This document shows positions 27,415 through 34,564 of a stretch of 64,000 nucleotides of DNA, piece by piece. Position 1 is the stretch's first letter. Every line of letters begins with the position of its first letter. A program made the position numbers and the translations under genes. The stretch lies in assembly GCF_001984195.1 (NCBI RefSeq), contig NZ_MTQN01000008.1, positions 1 through 64,000 on the forward strand, given 5' to 3'. Source of the DNA: Kribbella sp. ALI-6-A. GTDB taxonomy: Bacteria > Actinomycetota > Actinomycetes > Propionibacteriales > Kribbellaceae. A model generated the notes under the pieces. The model ran no database searches. It was not told the origin of the DNA and worked only from the letters and a program-made list of their open reading frames with translations.

Positions 27415-27987
27415 ATGCCCGGAGGACTGCGCCCCGACTACCCGGTGAGAACCGAACGACTCGATCTGCGGCCGCATCGGCGCGAGGACCTGGACGACCT
27501 GCTCGCCTTCCACTCCGATCCCGACGTCGTCCGCTACGTGCCGTGGCCGGTCCGGGACCGCGAGCAGACCCGCGTCGCGCTGGAGGCGAAGCTCGGGCAG
27601 GCCGAGGTGACCGAGGCGGGGCAGTGGCTCGTGCTGGCGATCGAGCTGCGGGAGACCGGAACGGTGATCGGTGAGGTGCTGCTCAAGTGGGCCAGTGACA
27701 CCGACCGGCAAGGAGAGCTCGGCTACGCGCTGAACACCGAGTACCACGGTCGCGGGTTCGCCGCCGAGGCGGCGGAGGCGATGCTGAAGCTCGGGTTCGA
27801 CGACCTCGGCCTGCACCGGATCTGCGCGGTGATCGTCGCCGGGAACGACGCCTCGGTCCGCCTGGCGGCACGGCTCGGAATGCGCCAGGAGGCGCACTTC
27901 GTGCACAACCACTTCTTCAAGGGGCAGTGGATCGACGAGTTCGTCTTCGCTCTGCGTGACGACGACTGGCGAAATCGCAGTCGGTGA
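27415..27987 (+). CDS. GNAT acetyltransferase, RimJ/RimL type
   Basis: This 190-residue protein has the RimJ/RimL pattern. It begins TERLDLRPHRREDLDDL, then has GYALNTEYHGRGFAAEAAEA for acetyl-CoA binding and NDASVRLAARLGMRQEAHFV at the C-terminus. AGGAT precedes ATG 27415. Ribosomal-protein, antibiotic or small-amine acetylation are all possible. Position behind a TetR gene with paired operators suggests an inducible detoxification role; this is an inference. Confidence 0.85.
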   Translation: MPGGLRPDYPVRTERLDLRPHRREDLDDLLAFHSDPDVVRYVPWPVRDREQTRVALEAKLGQAEVTEAGQWLVLAIELRETGTVIGEVLLKWASDTDRQGELGYALNTEYHGRGFAAEAAEAMLKLGFDDLGLHRICAVIVAGNDASVRLAARLGMRQEAHFVHNHFFKGQWIDEFVFALRDDDWRNRSR

Positions 27988-28038
27988 AACGTTCGCCCCC
28001 GGTTCTCCGATAGACCAGCAGAGAGGGGGCCTGAGGCA

Positions 28039-28230
28039 ATGAAAATCACCGGAGAACCGGCGTGGCGGCTGGTCGCGCTGCTGCGCCTGGTCGAGCGCGA
28101 ACCGGTCGAGGCGGGCGGCGAGGACGTCGTACTGGACGCCTGGTTCGGGCCCAACTCGCCCGGCTCCCGCACGCCCCGGCCGTGGTCCTGTCTGCATCCC
28201 ACCCGCGGCCCCGAACCGCCGCTGCCCTGA
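28039..28230 (+). CDS. Small hypothetical protein
   Basis: This is a 63-residue frame starting MKITGEPAWRLVALLRLVER, with GAGG immediately upstream and a purine-rich AGAGAGGGGG farther up. The C-terminal half is rich in Pro, Arg and Ser and ends in PEPPLP. There is no recognised family. The ribosome site and start support translation, but the short length leaves doubt. Confidence 0.45.
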   Translation: MKITGEPAWRLVALLRLVEREPVEAGGEDVVLDAWFGPNSPGSRTPRPWSCLHPTRGPEPPLP

Positions 28231-28306
28231 GCAAATCCGCCGACACTCGCCGTCATGTATTGACCACCCGTGGTGTGGGCACTTGACTGGGGAGAAGGAG
28301 GTCGAG

Positions 28307-28912
28307 ATGGCGGCTACGGGGATTTTCGGTGGGCGGCGCTATCGGATCGTCTGGACGGCCGTGGTCGGCTTCCTGCTGCTGGCCGGATGCGGCGCGGCGA
28401 TTCTCCTGATCAGCCCGACGACCTGCCTGATGACGTTCGTGATGGGCGCCGGCACGGTCGGCTCGGTCTACCTCAGTGCCGGCATGGCCGACGGCCAACC
28501 GGCGCGCCACGTCGCCCGCCAGGTCGTCAAGTGGTCGCTGCGGTCCGGCGTCCTGACGCTGGCGGTTTGCGGGTACGCCGTCACCGCCGGCTGGACGACG
28601 ATCGCGCTGCTGCTGGCCGTCGTCGCGACCGCGCCGTACGTCGTCACGCGTTTGTGGACACCGGCCTCGACAGTCGAGCAGTACTCCGACGAGGAGCTCT
28701 GCCTGGCCTGGTGCCTGAGCACGGCCGCGCTCGAGTCCGCCGCGACGGACGAGCAGCGCCTGGCGATCACCGCGACCCGGCTCAGCTACCTCGACGAGCT
28801 GGAACGCCGGCAGCCCGAGAAGTTCGCCGCCTGGCTGGAGACCTCGCCGCAGGCCACCGCCGATCCGAGCGACTTCTTCATCCGGACCGACCACCACACC
28901 GCGTCGGACTGA
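28307..28912 (+). CDS. Uncharacterised membrane protein
   Basis: This is a 201-residue protein with two pairs of hydrophobic helices in the first 120 residues (IVWTAVVGFLLLAGCGAAIL, SVYLSAGMA, VLTLAVCGYAV, TTIALLLAVVATAPYVV). A soluble acidic C-terminus follows (STVEQYSDEELCLAWCLSTA and ERRQPEKFAAWLE). The start at ATG 28307 is set by AGGAGG 6 bases upstream; a TTG at 28283 is less likely. Function is unknown. Confidence 0.72.
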   Translation: MAATGIFGGRRYRIVWTAVVGFLLLAGCGAAILLISPTTCLMTFVMGAGTVGSVYLSAGMADGQPARHVARQVVKWSLRSGVLTLAVCGYAVTAGWTTIALLLAVVATAPYVVTRLWTPASTVEQYSDEELCLAWCLSTAALESAATDEQRLAITATRLSYLDELERRQPEKFAAWLETSPQATADPSDFFIRTDHHTASD

Positions 28913-28985
28913 GCCGGCCCAAGAAAGGGTTAAGGCTGCCCTGACATCGTTCCTGGCGGGGCCGGGCGGTCACTACGATCGCCGG

Positions 28986-29471
28986 ATGCCGGGGACGACG
29001 AGTGGTGGCGTGATCCGGTCCCGCGACCAGGTGGTCGTCCGGCGGGATCCGCAAGACACGTACTTCTTCCTGACCATGCCGCGCAACGTGCTGCGCACCC
29101 ATCCGCTGGTGGTGCACCTCACCGGCGTCACCGATCGCTGCGCGGTCGCCGGGGACGAGGTGACGCAGGTGCTGGCCAGTGGGGACGAGATGTTCTCCGC
29201 GGTGTGGACGGTCGGCCGGGCCGAGTGGGGCCATCGGTGGAGCGTCGAAACTCCGCAGTACGGGTGGCGCGGCGTCGGCGCGCAGGTCGACTACCTCTTC
29301 GAACCAGTTGCCGAGGGCACCAAACTGACCCGGGTGATGACGGTCCGGCTGGCGCCGGGGCACCAGGAGTGCCGCGCGCTGCGGCAGTTCACCGACCGCT
29401 CGGTGCCGCAACGGTTCCTGCACAACGTGAAGCACCGGGTCGAAGCGGTCCGCGGCGCGTTCTCCTTCTGA
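28986..29471 (+). CDS. SRPBCC-like protein
   Basis: This is a 161-residue protein. VIRSRDQVVVRRDPQDTYFF at the start and YLFEPVAEGTKLTRVMTVRL near the end fit the START/SRPBCC (polyketide cyclase-like) pattern of a beta-sheet ligand-binding fold. The family assignment is moderate. It is convergent with the XRE regulator; the gap is 16 bp. Confidence 0.6.
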   Translation: MPGTTSGGVIRSRDQVVVRRDPQDTYFFLTMPRNVLRTHPLVVHLTGVTDRCAVAGDEVTQVLASGDEMFSAVWTVGRAEWGHRWSVETPQYGWRGVGAQVDYLFEPVAEGTKLTRVMTVRLAPGHQECRALRQFTDRSVPQRFLHNVKHRVEAVRGAFSF

Positions 29472-29487
29472 TCCCGCCGGTCCGGGC

Positions 29488-30372
29488 TCACTCGGTCGTC
29501 GTCGCGAGGATCTCCTTCAGCAGCTGCTCGGTCTCGCGCGGCGTACCGGCCGCGATCGACAGTGCGTCCATCGTGACGTGGTACTTGTCCAGGTCCTCGC
29601 GCTTGTCCAGGTAGACCGCGCTGGTCAGGTGCTCGATGTAGACCACGTCCGGCAGCTCGACCTCGGCGAACCGCAGGATGCTGAACGCGCCGCCGGTCGC
29701 GGCGTACAGGCCGGCCTTGAACGGGATCACCTGCAGGGTGACGTTGACCCGGCGGGACATCTCCAGCAGATGCTCCAGCTGGCGCCGCAGAACGCCGGGC
29801 GTGCCGACCTCGCGCCGGAGCACGGACTCGTCGATCACCGCCCACAGCCGCATCGGCCGCAGACCGCGGGTCAGGACGGCCTGGCGCGACATCCGCAGCG
29901 TGACCAGCCGCTCGACCTCGACCTGCGGCAGCGGGGCCTCGCTGTGTCCGAGCTGGGTGACGGCGCGGGCGTAGTCGGCGGTCTGCAGCAGACCCGGGAC
30001 GAACTGCGACTCGAACGTCCGGATCATGTCCGCGGCCATCTCGAGACCGAGATAGGAGTGGAACCAGTTCGGCGTCAGGTCGTCGTAGCGCTGCCACCAG
30101 CCGGGGTTGTTGGCCTGCTGGGCCAGCTCGAGCAGGCGTTCGCGCTCGGCGGGATCGGTCAGCCGGTAGAGCGTGAGCAGGTCCTCGACGTCGCGGGGCT
30201 TGAAGCCGACCTTGCCGAGCTCGAGCCGGCTGATCTTGGACTCCGAGCCGCGGATCGCCCAGCCGGCGTCGGCCCGGCTGATCCCGGCCTCCTCGCGCAT
30301 CCTGCGCAGGTGGGCTCCGAGCATGATCCGCAGGGCGGTCGGTCCGCCCGGCGCGCCCTGCTCCTCGGTCAC
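29488..30372 (-). CDS. XRE-type regulator with DUF5753 domain
   Basis: This is a 294-residue protein. The N-terminal HTH is LGAHLRRMREEAGISRADAG with SESKISRLELGK. The C-terminal DUF5753 region has FESQFVPGLLQTADYARAV and VNVTLQVIPFKAGLYAATGG, then SAVYLDKREDLDKY. Streptomycetes and relatives carry many such regulators, often paired with a small DUF397 gene; none is present here. It is divergent from a SAM-dependent methyltransferase gene, a pairing also seen widely in the group. Confidence 0.87.
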   Translation of the reverse strand: MTEEQGAPGGPTALRIMLGAHLRRMREEAGISRADAGWAIRGSESKISRLELGKVGFKPRDVEDLLTLYRLTDPAERERLLELAQQANNPGWWQRYDDLTPNWFHSYLGLEMAADMIRTFESQFVPGLLQTADYARAVTQLGHSEAPLPQVEVERLVTLRMSRQAVLTRGLRPMRLWAVIDESVLRREVGTPGVLRRQLEHLLEMSRRVNVTLQVIPFKAGLYAATGGAFSILRFAEVELPDVVYIEHLTSAVYLDKREDLDKYHVTMDALSIAAGTPRETEQLLKEILATTTE

Positions 30373-30531
30373 CAGGACCCTCCCCAGTCGGTCTCGCGCG
30401 GCGTGCCCGCCGATCTTCGCACGTTCCGCGCGGCCGTGGGCAGCGGGGACTCGCTACCGGGCGTGATTTTTCGGCTGCGATGTGGTTAGGCTCGGACCCT
30501 CAGCCGAACCTTCCCCGAGTGAGGTCGCCGC

Positions 30532-31362
30532 ATGCCCGATGCCACCAAGGCTCCCAGTTCCGTACCGGTCGGGGTGGACACCACCCGGGCCAGCATCGCC
30601 CGCGTGTACGACGCGGCGCTGAACGGCAAGGACAACTTCGAGATCGACCGCGAGGTGCTGCGGCAGGTCGCGACGGTGGCCCCGCAGGTGAACGACCTGG
30701 CCTGGTCGAACCGCAACTTCCTGATCCGGGCCTGCCGCTTCCTGGCCGGCCAGGTGGGCCTCACCCAGTACCTGGACTGCGGGTCCGGCCTGCCGACCGC
30801 GGAGAACACCCACCAGATCGTGCAGCGGCTGCAGCCGAGCGCCCGGGTGCTCTACATCGACAACGACCCGGTGGTGCTCGCGCACGGCCGCGCGTTGCTG
30901 GAGGAGAACGACCAGACCCTGTTCCTCAGCGCCGACATCTTCAAGCCCGACGAGGTGCTGAGCCTGCCGCAGGTCCGCGAGTTCCTCGACTTCAGCCAGC
31001 CGATCGCGCTGATCCACAACGGCACCCTGCACCACTACCTGGGCGACGACGCGCCGGAGCTGATGAAGACCTACGTCGACGCGCTCGCGCCCGGCTCGTA
31101 CTCGGTGATCGCGCACTTCTACGACCCGCAGACTCCCGAGCACTCCGCGATCGCCCGGGCGATGGAGGAGAAGTTCACCCACAGCCCGATGGGCAGCGGC
31201 GTGTTCCGCACCTACGAGCAGATCCGCGCGCTGTTCCCCGGCCAGGAATTGGTCGAGCCGGGCCTGGTGCTGTGCGACGACTGGTGGCCGGACGGCCCCC
31301 GGGTCAAGCCGCTGAACCAGGTCGAGGAGTGCATCGCGGGCGGGGTCGGCCGTAAGGTCTGA
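30532..31362 (+). CDS. SAM-dependent methyltransferase (Methyltransf_19/DUF574 type)
   Basis: This is a 276-residue protein. VDTTRASIARVYDAALNGKD, QYLDCGSGLPTAENTHQIVQ (the SAM-binding glycine region) and VLYIDNDPVVLAHGRALL are hallmarks of the actinobacterial PF04672 family. Later GTLHHYLGDDAP and VIAHFYDP also match. The substrate is unknown. GAGG precedes ATG 30532. It is probably controlled with the divergent XRE-DUF5753 gene. Confidence 0.87.
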   Translation: MPDATKAPSSVPVGVDTTRASIARVYDAALNGKDNFEIDREVLRQVATVAPQVNDLAWSNRNFLIRACRFLAGQVGLTQYLDCGSGLPTAENTHQIVQRLQPSARVLYIDNDPVVLAHGRALLEENDQTLFLSADIFKPDEVLSLPQVREFLDFSQPIALIHNGTLHHYLGDDAPELMKTYVDALAPGSYSVIAHFYDPQTPEHSAIARAMEEKFTHSPMGSGVFRTYEQIRALFPGQELVEPGLVLCDDWWPDGPRVKPLNQVEECIAGGVGRKV

Positions 31363-31368
31363 CGCTTT

Positions 31369-31383
31369 GTTGCCTGCGGCAAC
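31369..31383. terminator. Small hairpin between convergent genes
   Basis: GTTGCC-TGC-GGCAAC forms a 6-bp stem directly after the methyltransferase stop and before the XRE-cupin stop on the other strand. It is short but well placed for termination. Confidence 0.4.
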
Positions 31384-31386
31384 GGT

Positions 31387-31941
31387 CTAGGATGTCTCCG
31401 ACACCAGTACGGCGGTGGTGTTCGGCTCCAGTGCCTGGAACAGGTGCGGGAGGTCGCCGGGGTAGGCGATGTAGTCGCCCGGGTGGAGCTCGACCGGTTC
31501 GCTGCTGAGTCCGACGAGCGCCCGGCCGGTGCCGAGTACGACGTGCTCGATCGTGCCGGGCATGTGCGGCTCGGACTTGCGGCCCGGGCCGGGGGAGACC
31601 GTGAGCCGGTAGAGGTCGCGGCGCGCGTTCGGTGGGCAGGATGCGACCAGTGTCGCGCTGTAGTCGGCCTGCTCGGAGTAGATCGCCGGGCCCTCGTGCG
31701 CCCGGATCACCTGCACCTTCGGTCGTGGCGGATCGATCAGGTCGCCGAACTGGATCTCCAGTGCCACGCAGAGCGCCCACAGCGTCTCGACGCTGGGGTT
31801 GCCAGTGCCGGACTCCAGTTGCGACAGCGTGGACTTGGCCACGCCGGCCCGTTTGGCGACCTCGCTCAGCGACAACCCGGCCCGGGCGCGCTCCCGGCGC
31901 AACGAGCCCGCGATCACGTCGAGCGGTGCCTTGCTGTCCAT
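31387..31941 (-). CDS. XRE-cupin transcriptional regulator
   Basis: This is a 184-residue protein. The N-terminal HTH has LRRERARAGLSLSEVAKRAG and KSTLSQLESGTGNPSVETLW. The C-terminal cupin has PHMPGTIEHVVLGTG and LHPGDYIAYPGDLPHLFQAL. It resembles PuuR/ClgR-type XRE-cupin repressors that respond to small amines or amino acids. I chose ATG 31941 because GGAG lies 9 bases upstream; ATG 31956 would add five residues. It is divergent from the azlC-type exporter gene, with operator-like dyads between them. Confidence 0.85.
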   Translation of the reverse strand: MDSKAPLDVIAGSLRRERARAGLSLSEVAKRAGVAKSTLSQLESGTGNPSVETLWALCVALEIQFGDLIDPPRPKVQVIRAHEGPAIYSEQADYSATLVASCPPNARRDLYRLTVSPGPGRKSEPHMPGTIEHVVLGTGRALVGLSSEPVELHPGDYIAYPGDLPHLFQALEPNTTAVLVSETS

Positions 31942-31966
31942 CCGTGTTCGCTCCATCGGTCCATGC

Positions 31967-32030
31967 GTTCGCCTTGACGAACGGCGCTGTGTTTGTTCAT
32001 CATAAAACCCATGCGTTCGACATGGCGAAC
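31967..32030. promoter_or_regulatory. Paired operator candidates between XRE-cupin and azlC
   Basis: GTTCG-N6-CGAAC occurs at 31967-31982 and again at 32015-32030. Each lies within a longer direct repeat beginning CCATGCGTTCG (31961 and 32009), 48 bp apart. The second site overlaps codons 2-7 of azlC. This is consistent with XRE-cupin repression of the exporter. Confidence 0.6.
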
Positions 32031-32691
32031 ACTCGACCCCGGACTGGCCCGTGACATCGCGCTGGTCTGCCTCGCCGACGGCGTCGTCGGGCTCTCGTAC
32101 GGCGCGATCAGCGTCGGCGGCGGCCTCGACCTGTGGGTGCCGATCGCGATGTCGCTGCTGGTGTTCGCGGGCGCGTCGCAGTTCCTGTTCGTCGGGATCG
32201 TCGCGGCCGGCGGCTCGCCGATCGCGGCGACCGTCGCAGGGCTGCTGGTGAACAGCCGGCACGTCGCCTTCGGGCTCGCGGTCAGCGACGTGATCGGCCA
32301 CGGCTGGCGACGGGCGCTCGGCAGTCACGTGATGACCGACGAGAACGTCGCTTTCGCGCTCGGCCAGGACGAGCTGCGGCACCGGCGCGCGGCGTACTGG
32401 GTGTGCGGGATCGGGATCTTCGTCTGCTGGAACGCCGGGGTGGTGGTCGGGGCGCTGGCCGGGTCGGTGATCACGGACACCGACGCGTTCGGGCTGGACG
32501 CCGCGTTCCCGGCCGTCCTGCTCGCGCTGGTCCTGCCGTCGCTGAAGGACAAGGCGACCCGGACGGCCGCACTGGCCGGGTCGGTGGTCGCGCTGGCGGT
32601 GACGCCGTTCCTCCCGGCCGGTCTGCCGGTCCTGCTGGCGCTCGTCGGACTGCTCTTCTACCGCCCGGCCCGAACGTTGGAGCCCGCCTGA
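32011..32691 (+). CDS. AzlC family branched-chain amino acid exporter subunit
   Basis: This is a 226-residue membrane protein with the AzlC pattern: GLSYGAISVGGGLDLWVPIA, then FAGASQFLFVGIVAAGGSPI and LLVNSRHVAFGLAVSDVIG. The DENVAFAL segment after HVMT is also typical. AzlC with AzlD forms an exporter of branched-chain amino acids or analogues. ATG 32011 is the first good start; no ribosome site is seen, so a leaderless transcript is possible. Its stop overlaps azlD (TGATG). Confidence 0.88.
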   Translation: MRSTWRTLDPGLARDIALVCLADGVVGLSYGAISVGGGLDLWVPIAMSLLVFAGASQFLFVGIVAAGGSPIAATVAGLLVNSRHVAFGLAVSDVIGHGWRRALGSHVMTDENVAFALGQDELRHRRAAYWVCGIGIFVCWNAGVVVGALAGSVITDTDAFGLDAAFPAVLLALVLPSLKDKATRTAALAGSVVALAVTPFLPAGLPVLLALVGLLFYRPARTLEPA

Positions 32692-33014
32692 TGGACAACC
32701 CGGCCCTGGTTCTCGCCGCCATCCTGGTCCTTGCCGCAGGCACCTTTGCCCTGCGCGTGGCCGGACCGCTGATGCGATCGCGCTTCGAACTCTCCGACCG
32801 CGTGCAGCAGTTGCTCTCGACGGCTGCTGTGGTCCTGCTCGCGGCGCTGGTCGCCACCGCCGCCCTGACCGCCGGCCACACGCACGCCGGCATCGCCCGG
32901 CCGGTCGGCGTACTGGTTGGTGGAGTCCTTGCCTGGCGGCGGGCTCCCTTCGTCCTGGTCGTGGTCGCTGCGGCGGCGACCGCCGCCGGCCTGCGGCTGC
33001 TCGGCGTTCCCTAG
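32691..33014 (+). CDS. AzlD family exporter small subunit
   Basis: This is a 107-residue protein with four hydrophobic helices, opening MDNPALVLAAILVLAAGTFA and then LRVAGPLMRSRF. Mid-protein AAVVLLAALVATAALT and later RPVGVLVGGVLAWRRAPFVL match AzlD. The ATG shares its A with the azlC stop, so translation is coupled. It is the partner of AzlC in the exporter. Confidence 0.85.
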   Translation: MDNPALVLAAILVLAAGTFALRVAGPLMRSRFELSDRVQQLLSTAAVVLLAALVATAALTAGHTHAGIARPVGVLVGGVLAWRRAPFVLVVVAAAATAAGLRLLGVP

Positions 33015-33075
33015 CTGTTCGCCCTTTCGGGCAATTCGGCCGGGGACGATCCTCTCCCGGGCTAGCGTGCGGGGT

Positions 33076-33882
33076 ATGACGAGCTATCCCGGGGGACCAG
33101 TGGCGCCGAAGCGCACCCTGACGTGGATCGCGGTCGGCTGCTTCGTCCTCGGGCTGGTGCTGAGCGGGATCTTCGTGGTCCGGCTGGTGCAGAACCTGCC
33201 GGAGGCGCCGGCGCGCGTCGACGGTGGCCCGGTGCGGCTGACCTCGGACGGGCTGACGGTGTACTCGTCCGTGCCGACCCTGGTCCCGCCCTGTACGGCG
33301 AAGGACGCGTCGGGCGCCGACATTCCGCTGGAGCGGGTGAAGGGGTCGCAGGAGATCACCGTGAACGGCGACACCTGGTACGTCGTCGCCCAGTCGGTGG
33401 ACAAGGTCCCGGCCCAGGAGGTCGTGGTCGCCTGTGAGACCCCCGGCACCGCGGCGTCGTTCTACGCCGGCCCCAAGCTCGCACTCGGCTCCCTGGTGGT
33501 GTCGGTGCTGCTGGCGATCGGCTCGTTCCTGCTGTTCTTCCTGGTCGGCATCGTGCTGATCATCGTCGACAACGTCCGTCGCCGCCGCGCGAGAAAGGCA
33601 ACCATGGCTCATCCTGGTCCGAACAACCCCGAGTACCCGTTCCCGCCCACCGACGGCGTGGACCCCGACTACCCTGCCCCGCAGCCGGCCCCGCCGGGTC
33701 CGGGCAACGACGGTGTCGACCCCGACTACCCCGCCCCGCAGCCCGCTCCGCCGGGCCCGGGCAACGACGGCGTGGACCCGGACTACCCGGCGCCGCCCGC
33801 GGACGGCGTCGACCCCGACTACCCCGCGCCGCCCGCCGAGACCGACGGCGTCGACCCGGACTACCCGGCCCCGACCCGCTGA
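33076..33882 (+). CDS. Two-helix membrane protein with DGVDPDYPAP repeats
   Basis: This is a 268-residue protein. A first helix lies at about 15-38. An extracytoplasmic domain follows with two Cys at about 73 and 120 that could pair. A second helix at about 135-165 precedes an Arg-rich stop-transfer (VRRRRARK). The tail from about 192 has five copies of DGVDPDYPAP separated by Pro-rich linkers such as QPAPPGPGN. I do not recognise the family. The tail is predicted cytoplasmic by the positive-inside rule and may bind a partner. Its 3' end overlaps the convergent methyltransferase gene by 22 bp. Confidence 0.75.
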   Translation: MTSYPGGPVAPKRTLTWIAVGCFVLGLVLSGIFVVRLVQNLPEAPARVDGGPVRLTSDGLTVYSSVPTLVPPCTAKDASGADIPLERVKGSQEITVNGDTWYVVAQSVDKVPAQEVVVACETPGTAASFYAGPKLALGSLVVSVLLAIGSFLLFFLVGIVLIIVDNVRRRRARKATMAHPGPNNPEYPFPPTDGVDPDYPAPQPAPPGPGNDGVDPDYPAPQPAPPGPGNDGVDPDYPAPPADGVDPDYPAPPAETDGVDPDYPAPTR

Positions 33883-34505
33883 CCGGCTGAAGCCAGCCAG
33901 TAGTACCCGAACTCCTCGAAGCGGATCTCCGAGCCCAGCGCCCGGAGGTCCGCTTCGACCGTTCCAGGCCCGGGGAAGTTCTTGAGGATCTCGTACGCCG
34001 AACCGTCGGCCAGCCGCCGCGTCTGGTAGGTGTCACCGTCCGGTCCCACCGACGTCACCGGCGAGCTGCTGCCCTCGACGTACAGGTTGTCGACCAGCAC
34101 CACCCGCCGCCCGCAACGGCCCAGCCGCCGTACGAACTCACTGGCCTCGGCTCGCGGCACGTGCGACCAGAAGAACCCGGCGAACACGACGTCGAAGCTC
34201 GCCCCGAGCTCGTCCAGCCGCGCGACGTCCGCCGTACGGAACGAGACCTCGCCCGCGTAGTCGCGCTCGCGCGCGACCGCCAGGGTCTCCTCGGCGAGGT
34301 CCGTGGCCAGCACGGATCGGGCCGTGCCGGCCATCACGGCCGTCCAGTAGCCCGTGCCGGCGGCGACCTCCAGCACGGTTTGCTCGCGGACCAGTTCGGC
34401 CACCGCCGACCGGAGCCGGCGGAGGTCGTCCTGGCGTTCGGGCTTCGCGTACACGGCGTCGTACTCGCGGGCGCGGCGCCGGTAGTACTCGGTCAGGTCG
34501 GTCAT
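33861..34505 (-). CDS. Class I SAM-dependent methyltransferase
   Basis: This is a 214-residue methyltransferase. It starts TEYYRRRAREYDAVYAKPER, has SAM motif I VLEVAAGTGYWTAVMA, the post-I acid in LATDLAEETL, and FDVVFAGFFWSHVP. The substrate is unknown. It lies downstream of the spermidine-synthase-like gene on the same strand, with a hairpin between them. Confidence 0.82.
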   Translation of the reverse strand: MTDLTEYYRRRAREYDAVYAKPERQDDLRRLRSAVAELVREQTVLEVAAGTGYWTAVMAGTARSVLATDLAEETLAVARERDYAGEVSFRTADVARLDELGASFDVVFAGFFWSHVPRAEASEFVRRLGRCGRRVVLVDNLYVEGSSSPVTSVGPDGDTYQTRRLADGSAYEILKNFPGPGTVEADLRALGSEIRFEEFGYYWLASAGQRVGAG

Positions 34506-34532
34506 CGGGAACCTCCGTCGTCGGTCGCGGAG

Positions 34533-34549
34533 GTCCGGTGGGACCGGAC
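34533..34549 (-). terminator. Hairpin after the spermidine-synthase-like gene
   Basis: GTCCGGT-GGG-ACCGGAC is a perfect 7-bp stem with a 3-base loop, 16 bp beyond the stop of the gene ending at 34565 and before the methyltransferase start. It is likely a terminator, though it could also be an attenuator. Confidence 0.45.
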
Positions 34550-34564
34550 ATCAGACCCTAGGCG

